A DNA stretch of 64,000 nucleotides from Paralvinella palmiformis. Its lineage: Eukaryota; Annelida; Polychaeta; Terebellida; Alvinellidae. The translations under genes and the position numbers were made by a program. Below, piece after piece: positions 52,420-64,000 of the stretch (its first letter is position 1; each line of letters starts with the position of its first letter). Location: NCBI GenBank assembly GCA_025642065.1, contig JAODUP010000014.1, forward strand, positions 340,001-404,000, read 5' to 3'. The notes below the pieces were generated by a model that was given only the letters and a program-made list of their open reading frames with translations, ran no database searches and was not told the DNA's origin.

Positions 52420-53400
52420 GTTTGTGCAAGTCACGCTGGGTTGAAAGACATTCCTGTTTGGAAACATTTAGTGAGCTTTATGAATGCGCGGTCACTTGCC
52501 TCGATGCTATGATTAATCCACATGTTTGTCCAGAGGTTAATGAAAGTCGTTGGAATTGGGATATTGACACCAAGACTACGTCTCATGGTATGAAAAGAAG
52601 TCTGCAGAGTGATGGGTTATTGTTGGCTTCACAGTATTGAAGAATAGTTTGGATTATTTGAAATGTTTGTCAGCTAAACTACAAAGAACAGATATCTACG
52701 TCTTTGGGGCATACACAATAATTGACAATATCAAATCAGATACTCAATGTTTGAGGGATGACATTGGTGTACAATTCAAGAGATGGTACGACGAAGCAAA
52801 GCAGCTGGTTTGATATATATATATATATATATATATACTGAAGAGGAAATACCAAGGGTTCAGTGTAGTGTAATAGGTCGAATGTACATCCTTACACGCC
52901 ATTGATTTATTACAAAAGATCATTTGACATTCCTTTTATTTGTATCTTACTGGAACAGTTGCAGAACCGTTTCTCTGCAGACAACTGCCAGCCGATGAAT
53001 GTTTTGCTGAGTATAATACCATCTTTAATTGTCAAACTAGGGAAGCCTCCCCCAGGGTAATTTGAATCATAGCATATACCACCTGCCAACTCCGAGGTCA
53101 TTAGATTACGAGGTAACCAGATGATTCAATATGTGGTCCAGGTAGTCTGCAGATCCAGATATCTTTCCAAACATTCTAATTTTAATAGTATTAGGATGTA
53201 CTCTGCCTACCACATCTGCAGAAGCAGAGCTTAGTTTCTCTGTTTTGAAGCTAATCAAACGCCATTTGAGGAGCCGGGTGGCTGACACATCGATTCCAAA
53301 CAAAATGGGATAGGTTCATTAAAGAACACCCTAGACCAGCCAGCCTTTTCGGCTAACTGATGTAGATTTACAGGAGATCATAAATATTTTAAACAGCATC
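52420..53400 (+). pseudogene. Decayed hAT-family transposase (P52rIPK/ZMYM-like)
   Basis: The plus strand gives in order the segment KSRWVERHSCLETFSELYE, CLDAMINPHVCPEVNESRW, a shifted NSLDYLKCLSAK-like stretch, then FSADNCQ, and finally the hAT dimerisation signature CTLPTTSAEAELSFSVLK near 53195-53255. Stops and frameshifts separate the pieces, and a (TA)n tract at 52814-52837 interrupts the frame. The N-terminal zinc finger and first catalytic Asp region are missing. Confidence 0.8.
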
Positions 53401-53679
53401 GTTTCTTGCTCATAAGTATTCACTTTAAAATAAATGGTCAGACTGCTTATTAAATATTTTAGTGACAGAATCCATAATATGTCACATTATGACTGGGGAC
53501 ACTTTCATGCTTCTAGTAACAAATCGAGTAACCCTCACTAATCCCACCAATCTGTATATATACTGAGTCAATCACCAAGTCTCATAACATGGGTCTTTCT
53601 TCACAGGAATGTGTACGTTTGCCAGTATTTATACACATCATACACTTTAAAAAATCGGATGGTGCTTCAGTAGACATCT

Positions 53680-55910
53680 AAGCATTATCTGATTTCCATT
53701 TAATTTCCATTGGGAGTACTCTTTCTTCTGGAGTGGCAAATCCAAAGGAGAAAGAAGGGAGGCCGGAGTGGCCTTTGCTATCAAAAAGGATATCGTCACA
53801 AAGCCGACAGGAGTGCCACGGCCAGTAAGTGACAGAATCATGACGAGCAGACTTATGAGCAAGGAAAACTTTGCTACAATGATCAGCGTGTATGCGCTCC
53901 AACAATGACAAACCCAGATGAAAGCAAGGAGGCATTCTACAACCAGCTGGCAAGGGTGCTCAGTGGCATCCTTCATACAGATAAGCTACTGCTGATAGGA
54001 GACCTCAATGCGAGGATAAGAAGAGAAAAATGACAAGTCGCCCTTCATCTTGGACAAACATGGGATTTACGAAATGCAACTCCAATTGCGAGCTTCTACT
54101 GGTTATGTGCTCTGAGTTCGAACAACATGTTCAAGCAGAAGGATGAACCCAAGACCGCTTGGATGCATCCTCGTTCCAGACACTGGCATCTAATCATGCG
54201 TGGAGCTAACTGCTGGAGCGATCACCAGATGTTGAGGTCAAAAGTGACTTTTAGAATACGACAAAAACACAACAGGCAAGGGACAAGTAAGCCGACCAAG
54301 CCCAACACTGCAAAACTACGTACCATCATACACAGGGAGAGTTTTAAGCAGGAGATGGATAGCGCTCTCGCCCAATGTGGGGGAGAAGATAAATTCAACA
54401 CCAGACGAGGAATGGGCAGCTCTGCAGCAGGTCGTATACAACACAGCCAAGACATATCTTGGCAAGCCAGACGGAAATCAAGTTCGACCCAACGACCAAG
54501 AGCTTCAGACTCTTTTTAGCAGAAGAGACCAAGCCCACCAGAGAGAGTTGCAAACCAGGAACACAAGATCTACCACTGCAGCATATAAAGCTACCTGCAG
54601 ACTACTAGAAAAACGCACCCGTGCACTGAAGTCAGACTGGTGGGAAATGAAGGGAGTGGAGCGGCAGAGAGCTGCTGACAGAAAAGGGTTTCTACAATGG
54701 ACTGAAGGAAGTGTGGGGACTCAAAAAGAAGGGACCTGTTCACCTGAAATCAACAAATGGAATGGAGATCTCTAACAGCAAGAGGATTGTGGCAAGATGG
54801 AGTGAACACTACCATAATCTACTCAACGTCCCTGGCGACATAGACCAAGAAGTTTTGGACAACATCCCGCAGCGCATTACCATGGCAAGCCTCGATGAGA
54901 TTCCAACCATGGATGAGATGGCTAGAGCAATCGCCGACCTCAAAGATGGCAAAACACCTAGAGGAGATGGAATTCCTGCAGAAGTATGGAAGCACGGAGA
55001 CAATCTGTTCAGCAGACTGCACGAACTAATCACCAATGCCTGGGAGGTGGGTTCTGTACCACAACATGGAAGGATGCCAGCATTGTAACCATCTACAAGA
55101 AAGGTGATCGAAAAGACTATGGGAACGATAGAGGAATCTCTCTTCCATAGCAGGGAAGATCTTCGCCAGGATCCTCCTCAACAGACTATCTACCCACATA
55201 ACACATGGGGTAGTTCCGGAGACACAATGTGACTATACAGAGGTAACTGGAGCATCGTGAATATGATATTTTGTCTTTGACAGCTACAAGAAAGGTGCAT
55301 TGAGCAGGACTGATCACTGTACATGGTATTTGTCGACTTTTGGGTAGGGCGTTGGATACAGTTGGGAGGACTGGGCTATGGCAGCTACTGAGGAAGTATG
55401 GCTACCCATAGAAGTTCACAACAATGATCGAGGCACTACATATCGGAATGATGGCGAATGTTAGTGTTCGAGGGGAATCGTTCAGTGTCACAAATGGGGT
55501 GAAACAAGGTTGCGTACTGGCCCCCACGCTCTTCTCCATCTTCCTATCAGCAATGCTTTATGAGGCTTTCCGAGACATGAGAGATGGTGTCTACATACAG
55601 TCCAGACAGGGAACTACTCGGATACTGATGAGAGAGCTGCTATTCGCAGATGACAGTGCACTGGTTGCACACTCTGCTGAAGAGAAGCGTCAAAGATCCA
55701 AGAGAAACCTGAGTCAAAGAAGTTCAGCCTAAAGATTAACATCCACCAAGAAGACCGAGTTGCTGTACCAACCCAACTCTACAAGAACTCGAGAGGAGGA
55801 TATCATGGTTGATGGAAACAAGCTGAACACTGTTCTGGAATTCACCTACCTCGGAAGCACTATATCAAGTAATGGATGCATTGACGCTGAAATACAGAGG
55901 ATGGCTAGTG
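53680..55910 (+). mobile_element. Decayed non-LTR retrotransposon with endonuclease and reverse transcriptase
   Basis: Plus-strand order: endonuclease domain (GVAFAIKKDIV, MISVYAPTMTNPDESKEAFY, LLIGDLNARI) at about 53700-54030, HPRSRHW and GANCWSDHQML to 54240, a linker, then the RT domain (KRIVARWSEHYHNLLNVPGD, GDGIPAEVWKHG, FVDF near 55330, GVKQGCVLAPTLFSIFLSAM, LLFADDSALVAHSAEE, LEFTYLGSTI). At least six frameshifts or stops are visible, so it is dead. The 5' end abuts the hAT remnant, and the 3' end breaks off after the thumb region near 55905. Confidence 0.85.
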
Positions 55911-57763
55911 CATTTTGTACATATGTACAATTACTACTGTGCAGATGTAAACTGCCTTAAACTATTGAAGGAATAGGGCGCTGGTAACAGTGCCTCAGCA
56001 AAAACAAAATGTCGGATTCCTGCAGGGCTCCACCGTAGTCAGCGTTATGGATAATACGGCTTTATAGAACAGCTACCATGCATAGATTTATAAGTTGTTT
56101 GTTTATCTCACCAGAATTGCTGCCAGTTGAATGAAGAGTGAATGAAGATATTAGTGTATAGTAGATAACTGACATTATCAATATCAGACATATCGGAGGC
56201 GAGTTTGTAGTTTCTGAGATCACAAGATGATTTCGGTTTTTTTAAACGGAGTCAACAGGGGTTTCTCAGGAAAGGTGGTATAACGATGTCTGAGAAAAGT
56301 GTTATCTTTCTGGTGGTTAATACTGCTAGGATTTGACGGTCTTCAGGAAGAGGAAGTGATTTTAATTCCCTTCGACACGTTTGATGGGTTTGAGTAGATG
56401 GTGGGTGTTTGTTTTTTAGCGGTATGGAGGGTGTTTGGCAGGAAGACTAGTCTATATTAATTGCCTAACCAATCATATTTGTAGCTATCTATTATTCGTG
56501 CATAAGGGAGATATTTCGTGATCTGTGAGTGGGCTTTTGTTTTTTCTGTGAACCGTAAATTAACTTATTTTCTTCGTGAATTTAAGCGTGCTTACTTTCC
56601 TCGTGAATTGTAAAAAGTGTCTTATTTTCTCTGTGAATTGTAACACGAGTGTTATTTTTCCCGTACCCTCCGACATGGAAAATTCAAATAAGAAACGGGA
56701 AAAGATTGTGTGGCATTATTCGAACTTTTGTAATTCACATAGAATGGCGGAGCAAGATCACACTCACACAGGCACGTGGGATCATAGAGTCTACCGAAAA
56801 TTTGGGCTGTCTGCTTTCAAAATAACAAAGTGGTGTGGCAACCCTAGAATAGTAACAGCTTCTATGAATATTGCTGGCATCGCTTAATTTCTCGTGGCTT
56901 TAATTTAAATTGTCAACGCAAACGATTTCACAGTTGTACTTTAACCATTGCAGAAATCTATTGGATTTATTTAATGCATAACCATACACATTTTTACACC
57001 GTATACACATAATTTTATACTCACGGTAGCTGCATCACCTCATATTCATGGCACACTGACACAGACTAACAGAGATTCATCGCCATCTGAACGCCACACA
57101 ACATCATAGACATACATGTAGGTGTAAACAATTCGTTCAACATGGGACAACAAAACAAGAAAACAAACCAAGTTGCCAGTGGCTGAGTGGCATATAAATG
57201 TATTAATTTTATGTTTCCCATCCACCATCAACCCTTTCCAGGATTTAATGATGGAGTTTTTGCTCCTGATTTGATGTACATGTATTACGAATGGCATGTT
57301 TGATGTGCACGAACATCTAAAATAACGTGCAACATCACTGCATTCCTGCCGCCTGGCGGTCAAACCGTGAAATATAATTTTAGTCCTGGAACAAAATATG
57401 GATGAAATTGTATTGGCTGACCATGTTGAATGGCGCTGCCGTCTCCACTGAATTATTTAAAATAAACGGGGACGTTAAAGACCCCCTGAGGACGTAAAAC
57501 ACTAGCAGTGACCACCCTCAAGGTATTTCAGCTCCATCTTTCTGTACTGCTCCCCTGTGAGTGGTGGGGAGGATGTTTCTCAACTACTCCAACATTGATG
57601 GTGCTGGGCTGAACAAACAGTATGGAAACAAAACAAAAAGGGAAAATATCGCAAAAAGGAAATAAAAAAATATGTCGGGCCAGGTGTCAAAAGTGGGTCA
57701 GTTGGCGATGGGAAACAAGATATTTTTTATGATGGCTAATATTCCACATTCAATATTATTATA
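55911..57763. other. Intergenic, no supported gene
   Basis: It includes 'attgctgccagttgaatgaa' near 56112, also present near 36884, so homology between the regions left of the two duplication copies extends further as patches. Plus frame 56576-56887 and minus frame 57046-57363 have no recognised domain. Confidence 0.45.
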
Positions 57764-57856
57764 GGGCTCCTCCGTGGTCTAACTGGTAGCGTATTGGACA
57801 ACAGATCACTACCGCCCGAGTTCGAATCTCAGCATGGGTATATCTGAAGGGTGTTA
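57764..57856 (+). mobile_element. SINE family 1, 3'-truncated
   Basis: The head is present (gtggtctaactggtagcgta, B box gttcgaatc) and the body stops after 'atctgaagggtgtt'. The missing tail distinguishes it from the 5'-truncated copy at 36333. Confidence 0.8.
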
Positions 57857-58467
57857 GAAGTCGAGAATTAGTTTTATCATAAAATATTCTAAGGAATTAT
57901 AAATTCTTCAAGTCTACAGTTATTCTATAGTTTACATTTACTCTCTAGTTTACAGTTAGTTCATGATATTTTTTTTGTGATTTTAATATGCATTTAAAAA
58001 GATTCCAGAAGAAGTGAGCCAAAAAATATTGTATTATCTATACTGTTAAATAATGCCAGTAAAATCCACATTCTGCTAACAAAGCTGCAACAATTAGCCT
58101 CCATTCTGATATTTCACACACAAATGAAACTTAAAAATTTATTTCTCTGGAAAATAATACATTACTGAAACATACAGAGACTGTATTCAAGATTTCTGAT
58201 TTTCTGTGCCAATACCTTTTCATGTGCTGTTAGGTATTCACTAGTTAATCGTAGTGCTTGATCATCACTAGTATTGTGCTAATAATTTCACTTTACATTA
58301 CATACTGTAAAAACAAATATTGAAAACACATTATGATGTTATATTTATACTTTCAGAAATAAAATATCAGGTGCTAGTAATTATTTTCTAACAATATGCA
58401 ACCACATTACACAAACAGTGACCCAAACACAAGATACCAAATAGTTATCTATAATAAGTTAGCTCTC

Positions 58468-58502
<35 letters not shown>

Positions 58503-58604
58503 CAAATTTATGTATGAGCCATCCCCATGGAAAATATTAAATTACAGACCACCTGCATCTCTTCCTCATTGAGGTAGCCAGCCAAAGTAATTGTAACAAA
58601 TGTG

Positions 58605-59973
58605 CTAAAGGTGACTTGAATACACATTTGGGTTGTTCTGACTAACCAGCTTGCGCCTAAAGAAAGTAAGTATCTCCTTCCAGCTATCTTCTTGAGCAAA
58701 AGCATGATCTCTCATGTTACCACCGAACAACGCAACTTTTCCTGAAATAATATTAGCTGATTGTCAGAAAATATGATAGTAGTTGTCAATATGATTACAG
58801 TTTCAAATTTATCTTCAGCTGGTAATTGCAAACAACGAATTATACAATAAGATTGCTGCAATTTGAGCAACAAATAATGCATGCCTTCGATTAAAAAGGG
58901 GGAAATCATACATAATAAATTAAAACACACCAATAAGTTTATGATAAGCTGCTCCAGTATGCGGTGTGTATGGAGGTTCTATAAGGTGTCCGGCACCAGC
59001 ATATCGTAGTAACTGATAGTTGGTTTTGCCATGTTTCCTTAATCGATCAATCAACAGATCAGTGTGTGTAGAATAAATGCATTGATCATCCTCACCAGTA
59101 ATAAACAAAAAGTCAGCACTTTTTGCCATCTCAACCTAAAGAAATATCCATTAAAATTCAACTGGTCATCGTCATATGTGAATCTTTTATGAAATGAAAA
59201 CAAATTTCAATTTCTCTACAAACGTTGCCGGCTATAGAATGATCTTTGTTAATGAAACATACCTTCACTAATGTCTCCTCTGGTATATCGTCATACCACA
59301 TTGCATCACGAAACACTACACCATCTGGACCAAAAACTATCTTATCAGTCTTAGGCCTATTGCATGTAAAGAAACAATATATATTTAACCAGAAGGAATT
59401 AAAAGGAACAAAGCTGAAGATTCTAACTCAAAATTAACAATTTTTACGTCCACCAAGGTCTCAGTGCATTAATAATCTTTGAGACTGAAAAGCATAAAAC
59501 TGAATAATGATACTACTGAAACTTTCATTAGTATCATCATTCAGCAATCTCAGCAAATACTTGTTCTTTATTTACCAAACAGTAGGCTGAACCTTGCCAC
59601 CTTTTCTGTGTACTCCGAGTGAAAAGTAATGACAACTTCCGATACAAACAACAGCTTTCACCTAAAAATAAAACTAACCTTAGGTGTTTGGTGCACCGTG
59701 GAAATGTTTGAAGTAGATCTCAAAACTTGAATTTTAACTGGTTTAATTAAGCTTATATTACAGCAAAATCAATATAATTACCATGGGACTGTAGATAGCC
59801 ATATATGAAATAAGCTCTGTTCCTTTGGACACAGCTATTGTTCCTATACCCCCAGACTGTACTTGATCATGATTTATCATGAAATCAACAGCTTCCTGCA
59901 GATAACAAATAACACCTACATGCATTGGTGTATGTACAAGTGTGTAAATGTGTTCAATAACACACACACACAC

Positions 59974-60011
<38 letters not shown>

Positions 60012-60244
60012 TAGAGAGAGAGAGAGAGATTTACCATAATTTAGGTCAGTCACAAATTATAAAATGAAAAAGCTCACTTCAAAACACTCCATATCCCATT
60101 CTAGGTTACTTTTGAGGTCATCATAACCGAAGTAAGCTTGTGCAAAGGAAGCAAACCCCCTTGAGGCAAGAAGAGCACTTCTATACTCTGTCAGGCCACC
60201 AGCTGTACCAAACAAGTCAATTACACCTGGGAATGGACCTTCAC
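58605..60244 (-). CDS. Acyl-CoA thioesterase / BAAT-family enzyme, copy B (catalytic exons; 5' end off window)
   Basis: Six exons match copy A base for base in length (167, 114, 86, 94, 205, 137): 60078-60244, 59782-59895, 59576-59661, 59263-59356, 58931-59135, 58605-58741. All are open with intact splice sites, so it looks functional. The same Ser ([12 protein letters not shown]), Asp (ITGEDDQ) and His ([11 protein letters not shown]) are present, including the unusual AVSKG elbow. Differences from copy A cluster in exon 3 (end), exon 6 (8 of 31 residues) and exon 8 (about 10 of 44), while exons 4 and 5 encode the same protein. Exons 1 and 2 are not in the window. By collinearity with copy A, exon 2 should begin about 0.9 kb past the right edge. 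An alternative is that copy B borrows no N-terminal domain and is a partial duplicate. Confidence 0.88.
59957..60029. repeat. (CA)n(TA)n(GA)n microsatellite
   Basis: The copy B counterpart of the long arrays at 40262-40658. It lacks the MITE. Confidence 0.95.
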
Positions 60245-60398
60245 CTTTACATAAATCGGAAATCAATAATAACATGCGACTGTCTCAAAATATTTTCATA
60301 GGTCATCTTAAAAATAATCATTAGAAATATTTTTACAAATTAATAGACTTTATTAAATAGTCACATAAATTGACTTCACTCGTGCATAACCGAACTGG

Positions 60399-60685
60399 CA
60401 GGGTTCATACACATTTTGACATCTAAGGTTCCAGGACTTTCCAGGACCTTCCAACGTCTAATTCAAGGACCTTTTCAATGAATTCACTAACTTTTAACGC
60501 GCAAAGATACACCCATATTTTGGAAGAAGTGTAACGACTGAATTCCTGCAGGCTTATGGTTAGAAATATAGATTTATGTCAAAATTCCAGGACTTTCAAG
60601 GACCTCTACAAAAATTCTATGCATTTCCAGATCTGGAATCCAAATTTTAAAATTCCAGGACTTTCCAGGACCTGTGCGAACCCTG
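60399..60685. mobile_element. hAT-like MITE ('ccaggacttt' type), copy 2
   Basis: The ends cagggttcatacac and gtgcgaaccctg are inverted repeats starting CAGGG. The interior is ccaggactttccaggacctt and complements, as at 28190-28560. The equivalent site in block A (near 41090) lacks it, so it inserted after the duplication. Confidence 0.8.
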
Positions 60686-62566
60686 GAACACTCATAAAAA
60701 TATTATTATAAATTAATTGACTATCCATCCCATATGATTATCAAAACCCGTACTGAGAATTTTTGTTTGTTTGATTTAAATCCATGCGTTTTTGTGTACA
60801 TTAATTTTATGCATTTAAGATATATCAAAGAAGCTATATTATAATGGGGAATGAATTATTAAAGCGACTTTTCACAATAGTTTCATTCACAATAAAAATG
60901 CAGCTCACCAATTCTATATGTTCAGAATTATAGTTATTACGGTTATATAAATGATTACAACAGCAGCACTAGTAGTTCTGGCAGTACTGGACGAAATCTT
61001 GTGACCGATATTCTGGCTAACGATTTGCCAAATCAGTGGATCTATAAGTATAACATTTGAACTCCGGGGCTGTAGCAATTAAGCGTGTTGAAATTTGCGC
61101 AAAAGAGTGCTCCTCATCAATCAGTGTGATCACAGGTCCAATCTCACAAAATGGTTGAAACTCTTCCAAGGATTCATTTCTCGGCTCACAAAACCACAAA
61201 AAATGGCATTCATGACTGAAGTCTCACTTCCTTATACCATTGCACTCCTCATTGTACATGTCACATACACCCTATATTTGATTTCCTCACAGTTCTCTAA
61301 ACATTGCCCGTGGATAGTGCACTCTCACCACTGATGCTGAATTCAATCTTCCACCTCCACTCAGCAAATTCTCCTGATAACAAAAACAATTTCAACTCTG
61401 TCTACACACACAGTATAATTTCCCAAATACATGTTTTCCTGTATGTTAATAAGCTCTCCATACCTGCTCTCTCACATACGTTGCAAACAAACGCATCCCC
61501 AATTGCACTTAGAACTTTTCATACCCGAGCAGTGATTATGGACCCACTCCCGGTCACAGGCTCTATATCCCACTGAGTTCATTCTCACACCATTCTCACA
61601 GCTAACACATGGCCACTTCCCTAGCCTCTCAACATTACCACAGTTGTTCCCTGAAACCATCCCCTTTGGTTTGCTGGTGTTAATATTCAATGCCTCCTAA
61701 TTCTCGCATGATTCTCATGGCTAACATATGGCCACTTTCCTATCCTCTCCATATTACCACAGTTCTTCCCTGAAGCCATCCCCTTTGGTTTGCTGGTGTT
61801 AATATTCAATGTGTCCGTGAAATCTTTCCTCTCAATACCATCTTCAACTCCTCCTTGCTCTAAGCCATTAATACAAAACTCATTCATATAGAACTCTGGC
61901 CTTGTATATCAGTGCTTCCATAGCAGCCACGAATGGTAATGGACTTGGTACCAATCCCTGATGTACCTTCACCTTAAATTCTTCACTGTTCCCATACTTT
62001 GTTTTCACTACCGTCCCCCATTTTCATGCACTGCCATTATCCCTTTCACCAGCCATTCATAATTCTTCAACCCCCTGTATCCTTAATGCCCACTAGACTA
62101 CTTCTCTTGTCACTCTATCAAATGCCTTCTCCAGCTTCCCACATTAGAGACTTCTCTTGCAGTTGCTGTACCATGAATATTGCATCAATCATACTCTTCC
62201 AGGGCATACATCGAACTTGTATTCCATCAGTATAGTAATTTTATCTCTTAACCTTCTCTTCAAAACGTCTTCAATACCTTTAATCCATGTTCTAATAGCG
62301 TTATCACCCAATACGATCCTTTCCTTCATCCACCATCATGTCACAAAGTTTTGTCATGTTCCTCACCCCGGGCTGACCAGCTCCCCGAATAATTTCATCC
62401 TCCAACCGTGCTTGTCTTCCCAATTTTCGTCTGCGTTCAGTGGGTACTCGACTTACTCCTTTCGTCTCTTCCTGACCATCTGCGCCTTTACAACTGCTTT
62501 TAATCTCATCCCTCACATAGTTCACTCCAACTATCTGGGTACATCCTGACTTTCCTCTGCCAACTG

Positions 62567-62752
62567 ATTGGGCGCCTCTGTGGTCTAGCAGTAGCGTGTT
62601 GGATCACAGATCACTACCACCCGTGTTTGAATCTCTGCATGGGCATATCTGAAGGTTGTTTCATCTTTGACTTCGCTTCATTACCTTCGGAGGTCGCTCG
62701 ACCAATTTAGCCTACCTTGTGCACAAAAGTGGCCGTAAAGCATCAATTATGA
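62567..62752 (+). mobile_element. SINE family 1, full length, with 11-bp target-site duplication
   Basis: Flanked by tctgccaactg at 62556-62566 and 62753-62763. Head ggcgcctctgtggtctagca, B box gtttgaatc, body and tail complete. It is inserted in the LINE remnant, so younger than it. Confidence 0.92.
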
Positions 62753-62995
62753 TCTGCCAACTGGTTTGCTATCTTGAATACAGATCTATGCCCTGCCTCC
62801 ATATTAAGCTTCTCTACAAATTTCTTCCTCTCCTGCTGCTGCGTTTGCGCAACTGCTTTCTTTGCAATCTTCTTTGGCCATATCATATTCTGCCTTTGGA
62901 TCTTCCTCTTCAATGGTATCCTTTCCCTGGCACCATGTCATAAACTGTAGCCTCTTCTTACTCGCTCACCAACCTCGTCATTCCACCGTCAGGGG

Positions 62996-63191
62996 CGCCT
63001 CCGTGGCCTAACGGTGGCGCGTTGAATCACAGATCACTACCACCCGTGTTAGAATCTCGGCGTGGCCATATCTGAAGGGTGTTTCAACTATGACTTCGCT
63101 TCATTACCTTCGGAGGTCGCTCGGCCCATTTAGCCTATTGTGTGTACAAAAGTGTCCGTAAAACACCAATCATCATCATCATCATCATCAT
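62996..63191 (+). mobile_element. SINE family 1, full length, ending in an (ATC)n tail
   Basis: Head ggcgcctccgtggcctaacg, tail cgtaaaacaccaatcatcat continuing as eight or so ATC units. The tail makes the target-site duplication hard to define. It lies in the same LINE remnant. Confidence 0.88.
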
Positions 63192-63647
63192 GTCTCTTCC
63201 ATTGCATTGACTGGGCGTTCGTCCACCCACACGCCTCACTTCCTTCATTCTCTTCCAAATCTGGTTCACATCATCAGACTTCTCTTCCTCCTCCAATGTC
63301 AATAACGCTTTGAATTTTCCTTTTACACTTTCATTTATCATCCTGCACACTCTTAAGTGGGATTTATCCTATCGGACTTTCGTCACACCTTTCAAGATAT
63401 ATTTTCTGTTTGTTTACATATCATCAGTAATCAATCAATTGAATGCGGTTGACAATCACCTAATTACTACGTAACAAGCTTCTTATCCTCCTTATTCCAC
63501 TGCATCTCCAAACTCCAGGATCCTTTCATCTTCCACACTCCTTGATACCCACCACTCTCTTATCCAACAGCATGCAACAGTAACGAAATATAGGTTTAAA
63601 ACCATGCATATCCTACATATATATATAGTAGGCTACGTAAATATATA

Positions 63648-64000
63648 GACATCACGTTCTTCTCTGCATTTACAGTATCCTGTATGAATAAATATTTAAT
63701 CCTTTAATGTGTCTTACAGCTGCCATTAGCTGACTGACCTTTTCATAATTTAGTGCGATCCCCACCAATGTCTTAGCAAAAAATATGAACATGCCCTTTT
63801 TATCAGGCAACAGTCTAGGGTGCACCTAAGACATATACCGGTAAGTCAAAAGATCTTTAGTGCCTTTGTGAAATGAAATATTTAGGCAATTTTCTGGGAT
63901 TAAAAAACCGTCATTTTGATATTTTAGGTTATTTGTCTGACCAGTCCATTTACACAAACTGTCATTTTTGATGACGGGCAGATGGATATATAACTAGCTA
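63648..64000 (-). other. Duplicated block, copy B counterpart of 45518-45850
   Basis: Starts gacatcacgttcttctctgc and matches block A through to the window edge (ggcagatggatatataacta). The last 74 bases are identical in both copies by eye. This shows the duplication continues beyond the window. Confidence 0.85.

Larger units (their letters stand above)
57896..61165. repeat. Segmental duplication, block B
   Basis: Collinear with 37147-41410, containing exons 3-8 of the second thioesterase in the same orientation. It lacks the private insertions of block A but has its own hAT MITE at 60399-60685. Confidence 0.9.
61400..63360 (-). mobile_element. Decayed non-LTR retrotransposon with zinc-knuckle-like segment, split by two SINEs
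   Basis: Minus-strand order: an N-terminal part near 63135-63350 (SDDVNQIWKRMKEVR), a segment near 62304-62525 (RRRKLGRQARLEDEI), RT palm pieces near 62130-61930 (LEKAFDRVTREVV, TKYGNSEEFKVKVHQG), then the segment LNINTSKPKGM present twice (61687-61887 and 61472-61690), the second followed by a Cys/His-rich stretch (GKWPCVSCENGVRMNS). The C-terminal part is therefore partly duplicated. Stops throughout. Confidence 0.75.

Noticed and set aside
62580..62640. tRNA gene call
   Set aside because: A and B boxes are present but the sequence cannot complete a cloverleaf and belongs to the SINE head; the same applies to the other SINE copies.

Overview
The window is nuclear DNA of an animal, most likely a mollusc or another lophotrochozoan. 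The evidence is spliced genes with canonical GT/AG introns, AT-rich introns full of (TA)n, (CA)n and (GA)n tracts, tRNA-headed SINEs, several families of decayed non-LTR retrotransposons, hAT remnants and short inverted-repeat elements. There are no bacterial operons, CRISPR arrays or prophage. The species cannot be fixed from sequence alone.

Layout. (1) 1-1508, plus strand: the last two exons of a single-pass membrane protein whose ectodomain lies off the left edge. (2) 2936-20833, minus strand: a complete ARMC3 gene (armadillo repeats plus C-terminal EDR1-like domain). It has 21 core exons, and three extra exons, all symmetric phase 1-1, sit in the linker between exons 8 and 9. (3) 20.9-24.2 kb: intergenic, with an inverted-repeat element and an unexplained 181-codon ORF. 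(4) 24200-31247, minus strand: a complete three-exon MRPL30 (mitochondrial ribosomal protein uL30m) with repeat-rich introns. (5) 31.3-37.1 kb: intergenic LINE fragments, a SINE and a palindromic MITE. (6) 37527-49571, minus strand: a complete eight-exon acyl-CoA thioesterase/BAAT-family gene (copy A), with LINE, SINE, MITE and minisatellite insertions in its introns. (7) 49.6-57.9 kb: transposon graveyard (hAT transposase remnant, non-LTR element with endonuclease and RT, MITEs). (8) 57.9-64.0 kb: a second, tandemly duplicated thioesterase (copy B). Its six catalytic exons are intact, and its two N-terminal exons are predicted just past the right edge. A LINE carrying nested SINEs fills its upstream intron.

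The genes do not form one pathway: ARMC3 is a ciliary/flagellar protein, MRPL30 is mitoribosomal, and the thioesterases act in lipid/acyl-CoA metabolism. I found no evidence for a new molecular system. The most interesting signals are: (a) the two thioesterase copies, whose introns differ by about 1% over two stretches while exon 6 differs by about 12%, with 10 of 11 changes altering the protein; (b) the symmetric extra-exon cluster in ARMC3; (c) a tRNA-headed SINE family with several copies bounded by clear target-site duplications; and (d) a minisatellite apparently grown from the tail of a second SINE family. All exon boundaries were placed by hand from splice motifs, reading phase and remembered family sequence, so they are predictions.
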